NCBI GenBank assembly: GCA_003251015.1
Contig: QKIO01000086.1
Location: forward strand, 1 to 43,115
Source: Bacteroidales bacterium
GTDB lineage: Bacteria; Bacteroidota; Bacteroidia; Bacteroidales; Marinilabiliaceae
Length of the DNA stretch: 43,115 nt
Direction of reading: 5' to 3'
Positions 30,837 through 42,781 of the stretch are shown one piece after another (within the stretch, counting starts at the first letter, position 1; each line of letters starts with the position of its first letter). The position numbers and the translations under genes are program-made. The notes under the pieces were generated by a model. It did no database searches, was not told where the DNA came from, and was given only the letters and a program-made list of their open reading frames with translations.

Positions 30837-31094
30837 TTACTTAGCTCTTTCAAGTATTTCAACTAATCTCCAACGTTTCGTCTTGCTCAAAGGACGCGTT
30901 TCCATTATACGAACGGTATCCCCCTCATTGCAGGCGTTGTCTTCATCGTGTGCATGAAAAGTTTTAGTTCTTTTCACGAACTTTCCGTAAATGGGGTGTT
31001 TCTCGCGAAATACAACGGATACCACTAATGATTTATCCATTTTATTGCTTACTACAACACCAGTACGTTCTTTTCTCAGATTTCTCGTCTCCAT
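30837..31094 (-). CDS. rpsQ: 30S ribosomal protein S17
   Basis: [25 protein letters not shown]; start trimmed from 31112 to ATG at 31094. Confidence 0.97.
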   Translation of the reverse strand: METRNLRKERTGVVVSNKMDKSLVVSVVFREKHPIYGKFVKRTKTFHAHDEDNACNEGDTVRIMETRPLSKTKRWRLVEILERAK

Positions 31095-31101
31095 CTGCTT
31101 A

Positions 31102-31299
31102 TTATTTTTCAATTTGTTGCTTTTGACTTAAAATAGTCTTCAAGCGCGCAATAGTTCTGCGGGTTTGTCTAATCTTCATAGGGTTCTCAAGAGGAGAAGT
31201 CGTATGAGTCAATTCCATTTGAATTAAACTGGTTGATTCCAAACCAATTTTTTCTTGGATGTCAGCAATGCTTAGTTCTTTGATTTCTGTAAGTTTCAT
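31102..31299 (-). CDS. rpmC: 50S ribosomal protein L29
   Basis: [19 protein letters not shown]; start trimmed from 31326 to avoid overlap with rplP. Confidence 0.95.
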   Translation of the reverse strand: MKLTEIKELSIADIQEKIGLESTSLIQMELTHTTSPLENPMKIRQTRRTIARLKTILSQKQQIEK

Positions 31300-31303
31300 T
31301 TTC

Positions 31304-31735
31304 TTAAGCATTAGTAGATTCAACATAATCCCTTCTCACAACAAATTTAGTAGTAATAGGCAATTTCTGGGCGGCTAAGCGCAATGCCTCTTTAGCTACT
31401 TCAAAGGATACACCTTCGCACTCAATAATCATGCGACCAGGCGTAACAGGAGCCACAAATCCCTCTGGACTACCTTTACCTTTACCCATCCTTACTTCGG
31501 CAGGTTTTTTAGTAATTGGTTTGTCTGGGAATATTCTGATCCAAATCTGTCCTTGACGCTGCATATAACGGGTTACTGCAACCCTTGCTGCTTCAATCTG
31601 ACGACCTGTAATCCACTTCGTTTCTAAGGCTTTAATACCAAAGCTTCCGAATGCAAGCTCATGTCCTCTATGAGCATCGCCTTTCATCTTGCCTTTTTGC
31701 CTTCTTCTGTATTTAACTTTCTTCGGTTGTAACAT
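31304..31735 (-). CDS. rplP: 50S ribosomal protein L16
   Basis: [36 protein letters not shown]. Confidence 0.98.
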   Translation of the reverse strand: MLQPKKVKYRRRQKGKMKGDAHRGHELAFGSFGIKALETKWITGRQIEAARVAVTRYMQRQGQIWIRIFPDKPITKKPAEVRMGKGKGSPEGFVAPVTPGRMIIECEGVSFEVAKEALRLAAQKLPITTKFVVRRDYVESTNA

Positions 31736-31765
31736 CGTTCCTAGTTCAATTAATGTAAAAGGAGA

Positions 31766-32491
31766 TTACTTTTTATTACTTCTTCGTCTTGGTCCTTTAG
31801 CGTTACCGCCTCCACGGTTGCTAGGAGCTTTTTCCTTAGTATTAAAGGCTGGTGACAAATCTGGTTTTCCATAGATTTCACCTTTACAAATCCAAATTTT
31901 AAGGCCAATAAGACCCATTTTGGTTAGCGCTTCAACTTGTGCATAGTCGATGTCTGCACGTAATGTATGCAAAGGAGTACGTCCTTCTTTATACATTTCG
32001 CTACGAGCCATCTCAGCACCGTTTAAGCGACCAGAGATTTGCACTTTAATACCTTCTGCACCCATACGCATAGTAGAAGCAATTGCCATTTTAATGGCAC
32101 GACGATAAGCAACACGTCCTTCTACCTGACGAGCGATGTTGTTACCAACAATCACTGCATCTAACTCGGGTCTTTTTACTTCGAAGATGTTAATTTGTAC
32201 CTCTTTATCGGTTATTTTCTTCAATTCCTCTTTAAGTTTGTCTACTTCTTGACCTCCCTTACCGATGATAATACCAGGACGAGCTGTAAAAACAGTGATA
32301 GTCACTAATTTTAACGTCCTTTCGATTATAATACGAGAGATACTAGCTTTCGCCAAACGAGCATTGAGATATTTACGTATTTTAGAATCTTCTAATAGCT
32401 TATCGCCATAGTTGTTTCCGCCATACCAGTTGGAATCCCATCCTTTGATGATTCCTAATCTGTTACTAATTGGATTAACTTTTTGTCCCAT
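31766..32491 (-). CDS. rpsC: 30S ribosomal protein S3
   Basis: [25 protein letters not shown] motif [17 protein letters not shown]. Confidence 0.98.
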   Translation of the reverse strand: MGQKVNPISNRLGIIKGWDSNWYGGNNYGDKLLEDSKIRKYLNARLAKASISRIIIERTLKLVTITVFTARPGIIIGKGGQEVDKLKEELKKITDKEVQINIFEVKRPELDAVIVGNNIARQVEGRVAYRRAIKMAIASTMRMGAEGIKVQISGRLNGAEMARSEMYKEGRTPLHTLRADIDYAQVEALTKMGLIGLKIWICKGEIYGKPDLSPAFNTKEKAPSNRGGGNAKGPRRRSNKK

Positions 32492-32496
32492 CGAGC

Positions 32497-32919
32497 TTAG
32501 CTTTTTGTTTCCTGATTATCATTAGACACTCTACTATCTACGTGTAGAGTTACGTGATTGGATCTTTTTCTGATACGGTGAGCACGACCCTGAGGAGCCG
32601 GACGCAAACGTTTCAACATACGACCACTATCAACAGCAATCTCTTTTACGTAAAGATTTGCATCTTCGATACGAACGTTTTCGTTCTTATCTTTCCAATT
32701 AGCTATAGCTGAAAGTAAAAGTTTCTCTAATCTTCTTGAAGCTTCTTTTGAAGAAAACTTCAACATATCAAGAGCTAAATTCACCTCTTTACCACGAATC
32801 ATGTCGGTTACTAGACGCATTTTTCGAGGTGAAGTAGGCACATTGCGAAGAGCGGCAACATACTCCGTCTTCTTAGCTTCCTTTATTTTTTCAGCTCTTA
32901 TTCTTTTTCTTGCACCCAT
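32497..32919 (-). CDS. rplV: 50S ribosomal protein L22
   Basis: [42 protein letters not shown]. Confidence 0.98.
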   Translation of the reverse strand: MGARKRIRAEKIKEAKKTEYVAALRNVPTSPRKMRLVTDMIRGKEVNLALDMLKFSSKEASRRLEKLLLSAIANWKDKNENVRIEDANLYVKEIAVDSGRMLKRLRPAPQGRAHRIRKRSNHVTLHVDSRVSNDNQETKS

Positions 32920-32954
32920 TTTTTACTGTTTAAAGAATTAAATAATGACGGTAA

Positions 32955-33224
32955 TTAACGTTTTTTATTACCACCATGACCACGGAATGTACGAGTTGGA
33001 GCAAATTCTCCTAACTTATGACCCACCATGTTCTCGGTAACGTAAACCGGGATAAATTTATTGCCGTTATGTACTGCAATAGTGTGACCTACAAAATCCG
33101 GAGAAATCATAGAAGCACGTGCCCACGTTTTGATTACCGTTTTCTTACCTGACTCATTCATAGTCAAGACCTTCTTTTCCAGCTTATATGCAATATATGG
33201 GCCTTTTTTTAATGATCTGCTCAT
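32955..33224 (-). CDS. rpsS: 30S ribosomal protein S19
   Basis: [32 protein letters not shown]. Confidence 0.98.
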   Translation of the reverse strand: MSRSLKKGPYIAYKLEKKVLTMNESGKKTVIKTWARASMISPDFVGHTIAVHNGNKFIPVYVTENMVGHKLGEFAPTRTFRGHGGNKKR

Positions 33225-33244
33225 AATGTTTTCAAATTAACCGG

Positions 33245-34069
33245 TTACTTTTTCCTTCTTTCTAGAATGTACTGAGATGATGCTTTTTTCTTGTCGCGAG
33301 TTTTGAAACCCTTAGCCAATACGCCATTACGTGATCTTGGATGACCACCAGACGAACGACCTTCACCACCACCCATAGGGTGATCGACAGGGTTCATAGC
33401 CACACCACGAACGCGAGGACGACGTCCTAACCAACGAGTACGACCAGCTTTACCCGAACGTTCCAAAGCATGATCTGAATTACCTACGGCACCTAATGTT
33501 GCACGACAGGTAACTAATACCATTCTTGTTTCACCAGAAGGTAATTTAACTACGGCAAATTTTCCATCACGAGCAGCTAATTGAGCGAAAGTACCAGCAC
33601 TTCTTGCCATGATACCACCTTGGTTAGGATGCAATTCAATGTTATGAATGATCGAACCCAAAGGGATTTCACTTAATGGTAAGCTATTGCCAATTTCAGG
33701 AGCAATACCTGAACCAGAAGCAACCTCTTGACCAACTTGCAACCCATTAGGAGCAAGGATGTACCTTTTTTCACCATCAGCATACTGAAGTAATGCAATA
33801 CGCGAAGTTCTATTCGGATCGTATTGTATAGAATCAACTGTAGCTACTACACCGTCTTTATTACGTTTAAAATCGATTACTCTATATTTTCTCTTGTGTC
33901 CGCCACCAATGTAGCGCATGGTCATTTTTCCGGTGTTATTACGACCTCCGGATTTTTTTAACGGCCTCAACAAGGACTTCTCTGGTGTGCTTGATGTAAT
34001 CGAATCAAACGCGCCAATAATCTTGTGTCTCTGCCCCGGTGTTGTGGGCTTTAGTTTTCTTACTGCCAT
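33245..34069 (-). CDS. rplB: 50S ribosomal protein L2
   Basis: 274 aa; [25 protein letters not shown]. Confidence 0.98.
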   Translation of the reverse strand: MAVRKLKPTTPGQRHKIIGAFDSITSSTPEKSLLRPLKKSGGRNNTGKMTMRYIGGGHKRKYRVIDFKRNKDGVVATVDSIQYDPNRTSRIALLQYADGEKRYILAPNGLQVGQEVASGSGIAPEIGNSLPLSEIPLGSIIHNIELHPNQGGIMARSAGTFAQLAARDGKFAVVKLPSGETRMVLVTCRATLGAVGNSDHALERSGKAGRTRWLGRRPRVRGVAMNPVDHPMGGGEGRSSGGHPRSRNGVLAKGFKTRDKKKASSQYILERRKK

Positions 34070-34074
34070 TTCTA

Positions 34075-34365
34075 TTAGATATTGCTATAAAAATCAATCT
34101 TATCTCCGTCTACCAAAGTAATCATGGCCTTTTTAAATGAGTTGGTACGACCAACAATCACGCCACTTTTAGTATAACGAGACTTTCCTTTTCCGCTATA
34201 AACCATAGTATTAACAGTTTCTACTGAAACGTTGTACATCGCTTCTACAGCGTCTTTGATTTGAAGTTTATTCACTTTTTTATCAACGACAAAACCGTAA
34301 CGATTCAACTTTTCAGTCTGAACTGTCATTTTTTCGGTCACAATCGGTTTAATTATAACTTTCAT
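34075..34365 (-). CDS. rplW: 50S ribosomal protein L23
   Basis: [38 protein letters not shown]. Confidence 0.97.
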   Translation of the reverse strand: MKVIIKPIVTEKMTVQTEKLNRYGFVVDKKVNKLQIKDAVEAMYNVSVETVNTMVYSGKGKSRYTKSGVIVGRTNSFKKAMITLVDGDKIDFYSNI

Positions 34366-34376
34366 GATGCCTCTCC

Positions 34377-35006
34377 TTATGCGTTAAACAGTTTACCGAA
34401 TTCTTCAACTGAACTTTCTACTAACACTAATGATTTTGCTTTCATGATGTTATAAGTATTAAGATCGGCCAAAGTTACCACTTCTGCACGCTCGATATTA
34501 CGCGATGAACGATAAATATTATCGTTAGCTTCTTTAAGCACCACTAAAGAACGTTGTCCAGTCAAGTTCAAGCTACTTACGATAGACGCAAATTGCTTGG
34601 TTTTAGGAGCCTCAAAAGAGAAGTCTTCCATAACGATAATTGATTGGTTCAATGCTTTATAGGCCAATGCAGATTTACGAGCTAAATGCTTAAGCTTTTT
34701 ATTTAGCTTGAAGCTATAGTTACGTGGACGAGGACCAAAAACACGACCTCCACCTCTAAAAACTGGAGATTTTAAACTTCCTGCGCGAGCGCCACCTGTT
34801 CCTTTTTGTTTTTTGATTTTTCTCGTACTTGCAGCAATTTCAGCTTTCTCTTTTGACTTGTGAGTTCCTTGACGATTATTTGCCAAGAATTGTTTTACAT
34901 CAAGATAGATAGCATGATCGCTGGGCTCAATTCCAAAAACCGACTCTGGTAAAGTTACCTTGCGTCCTGTTTCTTTTCCTTCTATTGTTAATACGTTCAG
35001 TTCCAT
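34377..35006 (-). CDS. rplD: 50S ribosomal protein L4
   Basis: 209 aa; [31 protein letters not shown]. Confidence 0.98.
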   Translation of the reverse strand: MELNVLTIEGKETGRKVTLPESVFGIEPSDHAIYLDVKQFLANNRQGTHKSKEKAEIAASTRKIKKQKGTGGARAGSLKSPVFRGGGRVFGPRPRNYSFKLNKKLKHLARKSALAYKALNQSIIVMEDFSFEAPKTKQFASIVSSLNLTGQRSLVVLKEANDNIYRSSRNIERAEVVTLADLNTYNIMKAKSLVLVESSVEEFGKLFNA

Positions 35007-35623
35007 TACTTTTCAATAATTAGATATGAGCCTTTAGCTCCTGGTACAGATCCCTTAACAAGAATCAAATTGCTCTCAGGAATAATTTTAATCACTTTAA
35101 GGCTTTCCACCTTAACTCTATCTCCGCCTGTACGGCCAGCCATTCTCATACCCTTAAATACGCGAGAGGGGTAAGATGATGCACCAACAGATCCAGGAGC
35201 CCTTAAACGGTTATGTTGACCATGGGTAGCATCCCCCACGCCGGCAAAACCATGACGCTTAACAACACCTTGAAAACCTTTACCTTTAGAGATGCCAACC
35301 ACATCTACAAAAGAGTTTTCCTCAAAAAGATCAACGCCTATTACTTCTCCTAATTTGTATTCTTGCTCAAATTCTTTGAATTCAACCAATTTACGTTTTG
35401 GAGTAGTTCCAGCCTTTTTAAAATGGCCAGACATAGGTTTTGTTGTGCTTTTTTCTTTTTTGTCGTCAAACGCCAGCTGTACAGCTTCATACCCATCAAC
35501 GTCAGCAGATTTAACCTGCGTAACGATACATGGACCAGCTTCAATAACGGTGCATGGGATGTTTTTCCCATCGGCACCGAAAACGGAAGTCATTCCGATT
35601 TTTTTTCCAATTAATCCTGGCAT
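35006..35623 (-). CDS. rplC: 50S ribosomal protein L3
   Basis: [68 protein letters not shown]. Confidence 0.98.
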   Translation of the reverse strand: MPGLIGKKIGMTSVFGADGKNIPCTVIEAGPCIVTQVKSADVDGYEAVQLAFDDKKEKSTTKPMSGHFKKAGTTPKRKLVEFKEFEQEYKLGEVIGVDLFEENSFVDVVGISKGKGFQGVVKRHGFAGVGDATHGQHNRLRAPGSVGASSYPSRVFKGMRMAGRTGGDRVKVESLKVIKIIPESNLILVKGSVPGAKGSYLIIEK

Positions 35624-35643
35624 TGTTTAAACTTTAAAAATAA

Positions 35644-35949
35644 TTACACTTTAATTTCAACTTCTACACCGCTAGGCAATTCTAATTTCATCAAGGCATC
35701 GATGGTTTTAGCTGTTGAGCTATAGATATCGATTAATCTTTTGTAAGATGAAAGTTGAAATTGCTCACGTGATTTCTTATTCACGAAGGTAGCACGTAAC
35801 ACAGTAAAGATACGTTTGTGAGTTGGTAACGGAATAGGACCGCTCACTACTGCTCCTGTGCTCTTCACAGTTTTTACAATCTTCTCAGCTGACTTGTCAA
35901 CTAAATTATGATCGTAAGACTTTAATTTTATTCTAATTTTCTGACTCAT
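35644..35949 (-). CDS. rpsJ: 30S ribosomal protein S10
   Basis: [46 protein letters not shown]. Confidence 0.98.
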   Translation of the reverse strand: MSQKIRIKLKSYDHNLVDKSAEKIVKTVKSTGAVVSGPIPLPTHKRIFTVLRATFVNKKSREQFQLSSYKRLIDIYSSTAKTIDALMKLELPSGVEVEIKV

Positions 35950-35965
35950 AGCGAAAACACTAACT

Positions 35966-38077
35966 CTATAAATATTCTACTTTTCCTTTTGCCTCTTTCA
36001 CTACTTCAATGGCGATAGCACGTGGTACTTCGGCATATTCGAAGAACTCCATAGATGAAGTTGCACGACCTGATGAAATAGTACGTAACACGGTAACATA
36101 TCCGAACATTTCAGCCAAAGGTACTTTTGCTTTTACAACACGAGCACCATTTTTCTCTTCCATGCCTTCAATTTGACCACGACGTTTGTTGAAGTCACCA
36201 ATAATATCTCCCATGTATTCTTCAGGAGTTAAAACTTCTACGCGCATGATAGGCTCCAATAAAACTGGTTTAGCCATTGCACAAGCAGCTTTAAATGCCT
36301 GACGTCCACAAATCTCAAAAGATAAAGAATCTGAATCGACTGCGTGGAATGAACCATCAAAAAGCTCAACTTTAAGGTTTTCAACCTCGAAACCAGCAAG
36401 AACACCATTATTCATAGCTTCTTTAAAACCTTTTTCTACCGACGGGATATATTCTTTAGGAATGTTACCACCTTTGATTTGGTTTTCGAATTGAAGACCT
36501 ACTTTACCTTCGTCTACTGGACCTAATTTGAACTGAATATCAGCAAATTTACCACGTCCACCAGATTGCTTTTTGAATACTTCACGGTGAGTTACATTAC
36601 CTTTGATGGCCTCTTTGTAGTTAACTTGAGGACGCCCTTGGTTACACTCAACTTTGAATTCACGCTTCAAACGGTCTACTAGTACTTCAAGGTGTAATTC
36701 ACCCATACCACTAATGATAGTTTGACCTGATTCCTCGTCGGTTTGAACGCGGAAAGTAGGATCCTCTTCTGCTAGTTTAGCAAGAGACAAACTCAACTTA
36801 TCCATATCTTTTTGACTGATAGGCTCAATTGAAATACCGATTACTGGTTCTGGGAAAGACATAGACTCTAGGATAATTGGGTTCTTTTCATCACACAATG
36901 TATCACCAGTACGAATTTCTTTAAAACCTACAGCAGCACCGATATCACCAGCAGAAATAATATCGCGAGGTAATTGTTTATTCGATTTCATTTGATACAA
37001 ACGAGCAATACGTTCTTTTTTATTAGTACGAGTATTTAACACGTAAGAACCTGCATCAATTTTACCAGAATAAACACGGATAAAGGCTAAACGACCAACA
37101 AATGGGTCAGTAGCAATTTTAAAAGCCAGAGCAGCCAAAGGCTCAGCTTCATCCATTTCATAACTTACTTCTTCATCTGTTCTTGGGTTAATACCATTAA
37201 TGGTACCAATGTCAGAAGGACTAGGAAGAAATTGAACAACACCATCTAATAAACGTTGAACACCTTTATTTTTAAAAGATGAACCACATAACATAGGGGT
37301 AATCGTTTGTGCGATAGTTGCAGTACGAATAACGGCTAACAGCTCATCTTCAGTGATTGATTCTGGATCATCAAAGAAACGTTCCATTAAAGCATCGTCA
37401 TGTTCAGCAACTGCTTCAACCAATTTAGCTCTCCATTCGGCAGCTTCTTCTACCATATCCGCAGGAATTTCTACTGTTTCAAAAGTAGACCCTAATAATG
37501 CGTCATCATGCCAGATAATAGCTTTATTCGATATTAAATCGATTACGCCTTTGAAAGTTTCTTCAGCGCCGATAGGTATTTGCAATGGAATTGCATTAGC
37601 ACCTAACATTTCGCGTACTTGACGAACTACTTCGTAAAAATTGGCACCAGAACGGTCCATTTTATTTACAAAACCAATTCGAGGTACATTGTATTTATTG
37701 GCTTGACGCCATACTGTTTCTGATTGAGGCTCAACACCACCAACAGCACAGAACAAGGCAACAGCACCATCTAACACACGTAACGAACGCTCTACTTCAA
37801 CAGTAAAGTCAACGTGACCTGGAGTGTCAATGATGTTAATTTTGTGTTCTACACCACGATATACCCAGCTAGTAGTAACAGCAGCTGATGTAATGGTAAT
37901 ACCACGTTCTTGTTCTTGCTCCATCCAGTCCATGGTAGCAGCTCCATCGTGTACCTCACCAATTTTGTGAGTGATACCTGTATAAAACAAGATACGTTCT
38001 GTAGTCGTTGTTTTACCAGCATCGATGTGAGCCATGATACCAATATTTCTGGTTTTAAATAAATCTCCTTTTGCCAT
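35966..38077 (-). CDS. fusA: Elongation factor G
   Basis: 703 aa; [36 protein letters not shown]. Confidence 0.98.
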   Translation of the reverse strand: MAKGDLFKTRNIGIMAHIDAGKTTTTERILFYTGITHKIGEVHDGAATMDWMEQEQERGITITSAAVTTSWVYRGVEHKINIIDTPGHVDFTVEVERSLRVLDGAVALFCAVGGVEPQSETVWRQANKYNVPRIGFVNKMDRSGANFYEVVRQVREMLGANAIPLQIPIGAEETFKGVIDLISNKAIIWHDDALLGSTFETVEIPADMVEEAAEWRAKLVEAVAEHDDALMERFFDDPESITEDELLAVIRTATIAQTITPMLCGSSFKNKGVQRLLDGVVQFLPSPSDIGTINGINPRTDEEVSYEMDEAEPLAALAFKIATDPFVGRLAFIRVYSGKIDAGSYVLNTRTNKKERIARLYQMKSNKQLPRDIISAGDIGAAVGFKEIRTGDTLCDEKNPIILESMSFPEPVIGISIEPISQKDMDKLSLSLAKLAEEDPTFRVQTDEESGQTIISGMGELHLEVLVDRLKREFKVECNQGRPQVNYKEAIKGNVTHREVFKKQSGGRGKFADIQFKLGPVDEGKVGLQFENQIKGGNIPKEYIPSVEKGFKEAMNNGVLAGFEVENLKVELFDGSFHAVDSDSLSFEICGRQAFKAACAMAKPVLLEPIMRVEVLTPEEYMGDIIGDFNKRRGQIEGMEEKNGARVVKAKVPLAEMFGYVTVLRTISSGRATSSMEFFEYAEVPRAIAIEVVKEAKGKVEYL

Positions 38078-38101
38078 AACAATTAAATCCTTTTATAATG
38101 A

Positions 38102-38578
38102 TTAAAATCTGAAATGAGCAAAAGCACGGTTAGCCTCCGCCATTTTGTGCATGTCTTCTTTCTTCTTGTAAGCAGCACCTTCTAAATTATATGCAGCAAC
38201 GATTTCAGCAGATAGTTTTTCTGCCATTGATTTTCCACTTCTCTTACGAGCGTAAAGAATCAAGTTTTTCATGCCGATGGACATTTTACGACTTGGACGA
38301 ATTTCAGTCGGAACTTGAAATGTAGCTCCACCAACACGACGACTTTTCACCTCAACAGCAGGTGTAATGTTTTCGATTGCTTTTTTGAAAACTTCTACAA
38401 CAGTCTTAGATTCTTTTTCCGCTTTATCAGCTACGCGATCCATTGCTTCGTAGAAAATTTTAAACGCAACAGACTTCTTACCGTCGAACATTAAGTTATT
38501 CACAAACTGAGTAACGGTAGTGTCATTAAATTTTGGATCCGGTAAAAGGATCCTTTTCTTTGGTTTACTCTTTCTCAT
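38102..38578 (-). CDS. rpsG: 30S ribosomal protein S7
   Basis: 158 aa; [19 protein letters not shown]. Confidence 0.98.
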   Translation of the reverse strand: MRKSKPKKRILLPDPKFNDTTVTQFVNNLMFDGKKSVAFKIFYEAMDRVADKAEKESKTVVEVFKKAIENITPAVEVKSRRVGGATFQVPTEIRPSRKMSIGMKNLILYARKRSGKSMAEKLSAEIVAAYNLEGAAYKKKEDMHKMAEANRAFAHFRF

Positions 38579-38687
38579 TTTTCTTTTTGTTTACTTCGTC
38601 ATTCATGGCTGTCAGTTCCTAGTCTTCAACAACATACGTTATTTACTCATCCTGTTAACTAACCAAATAAACAACACCTAAATCAAA

Positions 38688-39110
38688 TTACTTCTTCTTT
38701 TTAGCACCACCTTTTGCAGGAGCTACAGGAGCTTTTCCAGCTTTTGGTCTTTTGGTACCATACTTCGAACGACGTTGCGAACGTCCATCTACTCCAGAAG
38801 CATCTAATGCTCCGCGTACTAAGTGATAACGTACCCCTGGTAAGTCTTTCACTCTACCTCCGCGAACCAGTACAATACTGTGTTCCTGTAGGTTGTGACC
38901 TTCTCCCGGAATGTAAGCGTTAACTTCTTTTCCATTTGTTAAACGAACCCTTGCAACCTTTCTCATTGCTGAGTTTGGTTTTTTAGGTGTAGTTGTATAC
39001 ACCCTCACGCAAACGCCACGTCTCTGAGGACAGGAGTTTAATGCTGGTGATTTACTCTTATCAACCTGCTTGTTTCGTCCTTTTCTAACTAACTGTTGAA
39101 TTGTTGGCAT
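38688..39110 (-). CDS. rpsL: 30S ribosomal protein S12
   Basis: [82 protein letters not shown]. Confidence 0.98.
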   Translation of the reverse strand: MPTIQQLVRKGRNKQVDKSKSPALNSCPQRRGVCVRVYTTTPKKPNSAMRKVARVRLTNGKEVNAYIPGEGHNLQEHSIVLVRGGRVKDLPGVRYHLVRGALDASGVDGRSQRRSKYGTKRPKAGKAPVAPAKGGAKKKK

Positions 39111-39157
39111 AATAAAATCTAACTATATAAATCAAATAATCTCTATTTATCGGGCTG

Positions 39158-39165
39158 CAAAGATA
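39158..39165 (-). promoter_or_regulatory. -7 box for the str-S10-spc-alpha array
   Basis: Minus strand TATCTTTG (TAnnTTTG) 47 nt upstream of the rpsL ATG; no clear -33. Confidence 0.6.
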
Positions 39166-39522
39166 CACTAATTGCATTAAAAACCCTACTGATATTCAAC
39201 TCTTTTGACCACTACAGACAAAAAAGCGCTGCAAAATTAGTGATTTACATTTAAATTCAATGCATTAAGCACTACTTTTTTTCATCTTTTTATTTTTTTT
39301 CTTCCTAGCTATTAAATTGTTAGTCATTTTACATAGTGCATAAACAAACAAAAACGAAACATGCTAACCGTTCTTTTTTAAGGGGGACACGAACCATTTT
39401 CCCTCTATTTAAAACAGAATTAAATGACAGAACTAAACCAAAAAACAAAAACCATTATACCTCAAAAAACACAAAAAAGATTGTTAAAGAATAAATAGAT
39501 TTCATAAACATAAAATGATATC

Positions 39523-39530
39523 TATATTTG
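39523..39530 (+). promoter_or_regulatory. -7 box for fabD
   Basis: TATATTTG matches TAnnTTTG; TTTC 19 nt upstream as a weak -33; about 94 nt before the fabD ATG. Confidence 0.5.
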
Positions 39531-39624
39531 CGTTTGAAAAAAATGGGTTGAATAGTTATGTGTACCCAATAGAAAAAACGTACCATACACACCCAAAACA
39601 CACATTAAACTTAAATTTATTTAA

Positions 39625-40515
39625 ATGAAAGCATACGTATTTCCTGGTCAAGGAGCCCAATATGTTGGTATGGGAAAAGACCTATATGAGAATTCAGCCC
39701 TTGCTAAAGACATGTTTGAAAAAGCCAATGAGATTCTTGGTTTTCGCATTACCGACTTAATGTTTTCAGGAACTGATGAAGACCTAAAACAAACAAAAGT
39801 AACACAGCCTGCAATTTTTCTTCACTCGGTAATTTTAGCTAAAACCTTAGGTGATAGTTTTAAGCCAGAGATGACGGCTGGTCACTCATTGGGCGAATTC
39901 TCTGCACTTGTAGCAGCTGGCGCCATGAACTTTGAGGATGGACTAAAACTAGTTTCTCAACGTGCGTTAGCGATGCAAAAAGCATGTGAAGTAGAGCCAT
40001 CAACCATGGCCGCAATTGTAGGATTGGAAGACAATATTGTAGAAGAGGTTTGCGCTAGCATTAGTGAAGTTGTGGTAGCTGCAAATTACAACTGTCCAGG
40101 ACAGCTTGTTATATCTGGCTCAATAGCTGGAGTTGATAAAGCATGTGAGTTACTAACTGAAAAAGGTGCTAAAAGAGCACTTAAGCTACCTGTTGGTGGT
40201 GCTTTTCACTCACCATTGATGGAGCCTGCCAGAACAGAATTAGCTGCAGCTATAAAAAACACCACTTTTAATGCACCTATCTGTCCTATCTACCAAAATG
40301 TAAATGCCAAAGCAGTAACAAATCCAGAAGAAATCAAAGAAAACTTGGTAGCCCAATTGACAGCGCCAGTACGTTGGACACAAACAGCCATTAACATGAT
40401 TGCTGACGGTGCCACTTCATTTACAGAAATTGGACCAGGTAAAGTATTGCAAGGTTTGGTTAAGAAAGTTGACCGTAATATTGAAACTGATGGTTATAGC
40501 ACTTTTCAAGCGTAA
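39625..40515 (+). CDS. fabD: Malonyl-CoA:ACP transacylase
   Basis: 296 aa; FPGQGAQYVGMGKDLY, GHSLGEFSAL, GAFHSPLM. Confidence 0.97.
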   Translation: MKAYVFPGQGAQYVGMGKDLYENSALAKDMFEKANEILGFRITDLMFSGTDEDLKQTKVTQPAIFLHSVILAKTLGDSFKPEMTAGHSLGEFSALVAAGAMNFEDGLKLVSQRALAMQKACEVEPSTMAAIVGLEDNIVEEVCASISEVVVAANYNCPGQLVISGSIAGVDKACELLTEKGAKRALKLPVGGAFHSPLMEPARTELAAAIKNTTFNAPICPIYQNVNAKAVTNPEEIKENLVAQLTAPVRWTQTAINMIADGATSFTEIGPGKVLQGLVKKVDRNIETDGYSTFQA

Positions 40516-40535
40516 TTAAAAGCTGAACTTTAATA

Positions 40536-40576
40536 CAAAAGGCGGAAAGAATTAAATCTTTTCCGCCTTTTTTGTC
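40536..40576. terminator. Bidirectional terminator between convergent fabD and hisB
   Basis: ACAAAAGGCGGAAAGA-attaaa-TCTTTTCCGCCTTTTTTGT; T tract on both strands. Confidence 0.9.
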
Positions 40577-40593
40577 TTTCATTATTCATCAGT

Positions 40594-41730
40594 CTACAGT
40601 ACCCCTTTAGTACTTGGCAGTTGATTGCTGTAAGGATCTTTACGTATGGCAGCACGAATAGCGCGTGCCAAGGCTTTAAATATCCCTTCTATTTTATGAT
40701 GTTCATTTGCTCCTTCAGCTTTAATATTTAGATTACTTGCCGATGCATCAGAAAAGCTTTTAAAGAAATGATGAAACATCTCAGTAGGTGTATCTCCAAT
40801 TAACTCACGTTTAAAATCTGCATCCCAAACCAACCAAGGACGACCTCCAAAATCAATAGCCACCTGCACCAAACAATCATCCATAGGTAGGCAAAAGCCA
40901 TAACGTTCGATACCACGTTTATCGCCTAAAGCCTTTTTAAAAGCCTCACCCAAAACAATGGCCGTATCTTCCATAGTGTGGTGTTCATCAACATGAAGAT
41001 CTCCAGCTACCTTAATGGTTAAGTCGGCCCCAGAATGCTTCCCAATTTGCTCCAACATATGATCAAAGAAGTGCAAACCTGTAGAAATATCACACTTACC
41101 TGTGCCATCTAAATTAAGTGAAACTAAAATTGAAGTCTCTGCTGTTTTACGTTCAACCACAGCAGTACGCTCGGTTTTAAAAAGGAAAGCTGCAATAACA
41201 GACCAGTCGAGCGTGGTTAACACACAAGAAGGTGCTAAACCTGTTTGATTTAATAATTGCTCCGCCTCAACTGCGTCTTTAATAAAAATAGCCTTACAAC
41301 CTAAGTTATTAGCCAACTCCACATCGGTTATTCGGTCTCCTATTACAAAAGAATTAGACATATCGTATCCATCGCCCAAATATTTGCCCAACAAGCCAGT
41401 ACGAGGTTTTCGTGTAGGGGCGTTATCTTCTGGGAACGATTTATCAATAAGGACTTCATCAAAATGAATACCTTCACCTTCTAGTGCTTGCATCATCGCA
41501 TTTTGAGCAGGCCAAAACGTATCTTCAGGAAACGAGGCTGTACCTAAACCATCTTGATTAGTAACCATCACCAACTCAAAATCGAGTAAATTGGCTATCT
41601 TAGATAGATTCTGAAAAACCCCTGGATAATACCTCAACTTATCAAGACTATCGACTTGATAATCGACAGGTGGTTCAAGTATTAATGTGCCATCTCTATC
41701 GATAAAAAGCACTCTTTTTTGAGTATTCAT
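40594..41730 (-). CDS. hisB: Bifunctional histidinol-phosphatase / imidazoleglycerol-phosphate dehydratase
   Basis: 378 aa; HAD domain [13 protein letters not shown] motifs [46 protein letters not shown]. Confidence 0.97.
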   Translation of the reverse strand: MNTQKRVLFIDRDGTLILEPPVDYQVDSLDKLRYYPGVFQNLSKIANLLDFELVMVTNQDGLGTASFPEDTFWPAQNAMMQALEGEGIHFDEVLIDKSFPEDNAPTRKPRTGLLGKYLGDGYDMSNSFVIGDRITDVELANNLGCKAIFIKDAVEAEQLLNQTGLAPSCVLTTLDWSVIAAFLFKTERTAVVERKTAETSILVSLNLDGTGKCDISTGLHFFDHMLEQIGKHSGADLTIKVAGDLHVDEHHTMEDTAIVLGEAFKKALGDKRGIERYGFCLPMDDCLVQVAIDFGGRPWLVWDADFKRELIGDTPTEMFHHFFKSFSDASASNLNIKAEGANEHHKIEGIFKALARAIRAAIRKDPYSNQLPSTKGVL

Positions 41731-41746
41731 AGTTCTAATTTATAGG

Positions 41747-42781
41747 TTACACAAAAGCTTTTAAGGCTTTGATAAGTTCTTCATTTTCAGCAGCAGTACC
41801 TACTGTAATGCGCAAACAACCGGCACACAGAGAAACCGATGAGCGATCGCGAATTATAATTTTAAGCCCTACTAAATAGTTATAAATACCCTTTGGGTTT
41901 GGAGTTTTGATAAGCAGATAGTTTGCATCGGAAGGAAAAACCTTTTCTACAAACGGTAAGGACTCTAATAACGACCTCAACACAGTGCGTTGGGCTAGGA
42001 TTTCAAGGACCCACTTGTTTTTATCATCCACCTGCTGCAACAACTCTAAAGCTGTTTGTTGAGAGAGTATGTTTATATTGTATGGGTACTTTATTTTACT
42101 TAACACCTTAATAATAGCCTCTGATGCGAAAGCCATACCCAAACGAATACCAGCCATGCCCCAAGCCTTAGAGAAAGTCTGCAGAATCACAAGATTGGGA
42201 TAATTGCTTAAACGAGGTAAAAAGCTTTTTTCGGGCACAAAATCGATATATGCCTCATCCAACACGACCACACCATCAAAACCAGTTAAAACAGCTTCGA
42301 TATCAGCTATAGCAAAACAATTAGATGTTGGATTATTGGGCGAGCACAGAAATAACAATTTAGTATTGGAATCGCAGGCTGCTAATAAACTAGGCACATC
42401 CAATTCAAAATCATCCTTTAACAATACCTTTTTGATTTTAATATTATTGATATCTGCAGCCACCTGATACATGCCGTAGGTAGGGTCAATCGACACCACA
42501 TTATCAACACCCGGCTCACAAAAGACACGATATAACAAATCGATAGGCTCATCAGAACCATTACCCAAAAATATATTAGGTACAGGCACTTGTTTAATCT
42601 CTGCAATACGTTCTTTCACCTTACGTTGATAAGGGTCTGGATATCTATTGTAAGGATTGTTATACGGATTTTCATTTGCATCCAAAAAAACACCTTCAGC
42701 ACCAGTATATTCATCACGAGCTGATGAGTATGGCTTTAAGGCTCGTATATTTTCTCTCAAAAGAAGGCTTATATCTTTCAT
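41747..42781 (-). CDS. hisC: Histidinol-phosphate aminotransferase
   Basis: 344 aa; NENPYNNPYNRYPDP, PLP-Lys motif TFSKAWGMAGIRLGMAF. Confidence 0.96.
   Translation of the reverse strand: MKDISLLLRENIRALKPYSSARDEYTGAEGVFLDANENPYNNPYNRYPDPYQRKVKERIAEIKQVPVPNIFLGNGSDEPIDLLYRVFCEPGVDNVVSIDPTYGMYQVAADINNIKIKKVLLKDDFELDVPSLLAACDSNTKLLFLCSPNNPTSNCFAIADIEAVLTGFDGVVVLDEAYIDFVPEKSFLPRLSNYPNLVILQTFSKAWGMAGIRLGMAFASEAIIKVLSKIKYPYNINILSQQTALELLQQVDDKNKWVLEILAQRTVLRSLLESLPFVEKVFPSDANYLLIKTPNPKGIYNYLVGLKIIIRDRSSVSLCAGCLRITVGTAAENEELIKALKAFV

Noticed and set aside
30837-31326. Overlapping ORF-track starts for rpsQ and rpmC
   Set aside because: Overlap is an artefact of taking the longest ORF; internal ATGs at 31094 and 31299 give canonical S17 and L29 N-termini.
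35292-35630. 112-aa + strand ORF opposite rplC
   Set aside because: Antisense shadow of the highly conserved L3 gene.
39424-39498. 24-codon ORF MTELNQKTKTIIPQKTQKRLLKNK in the rpsL-fabD gap
   Set aside because: Lys-rich translation of AT-rich DNA, no box or conservation evidence; likely chance.
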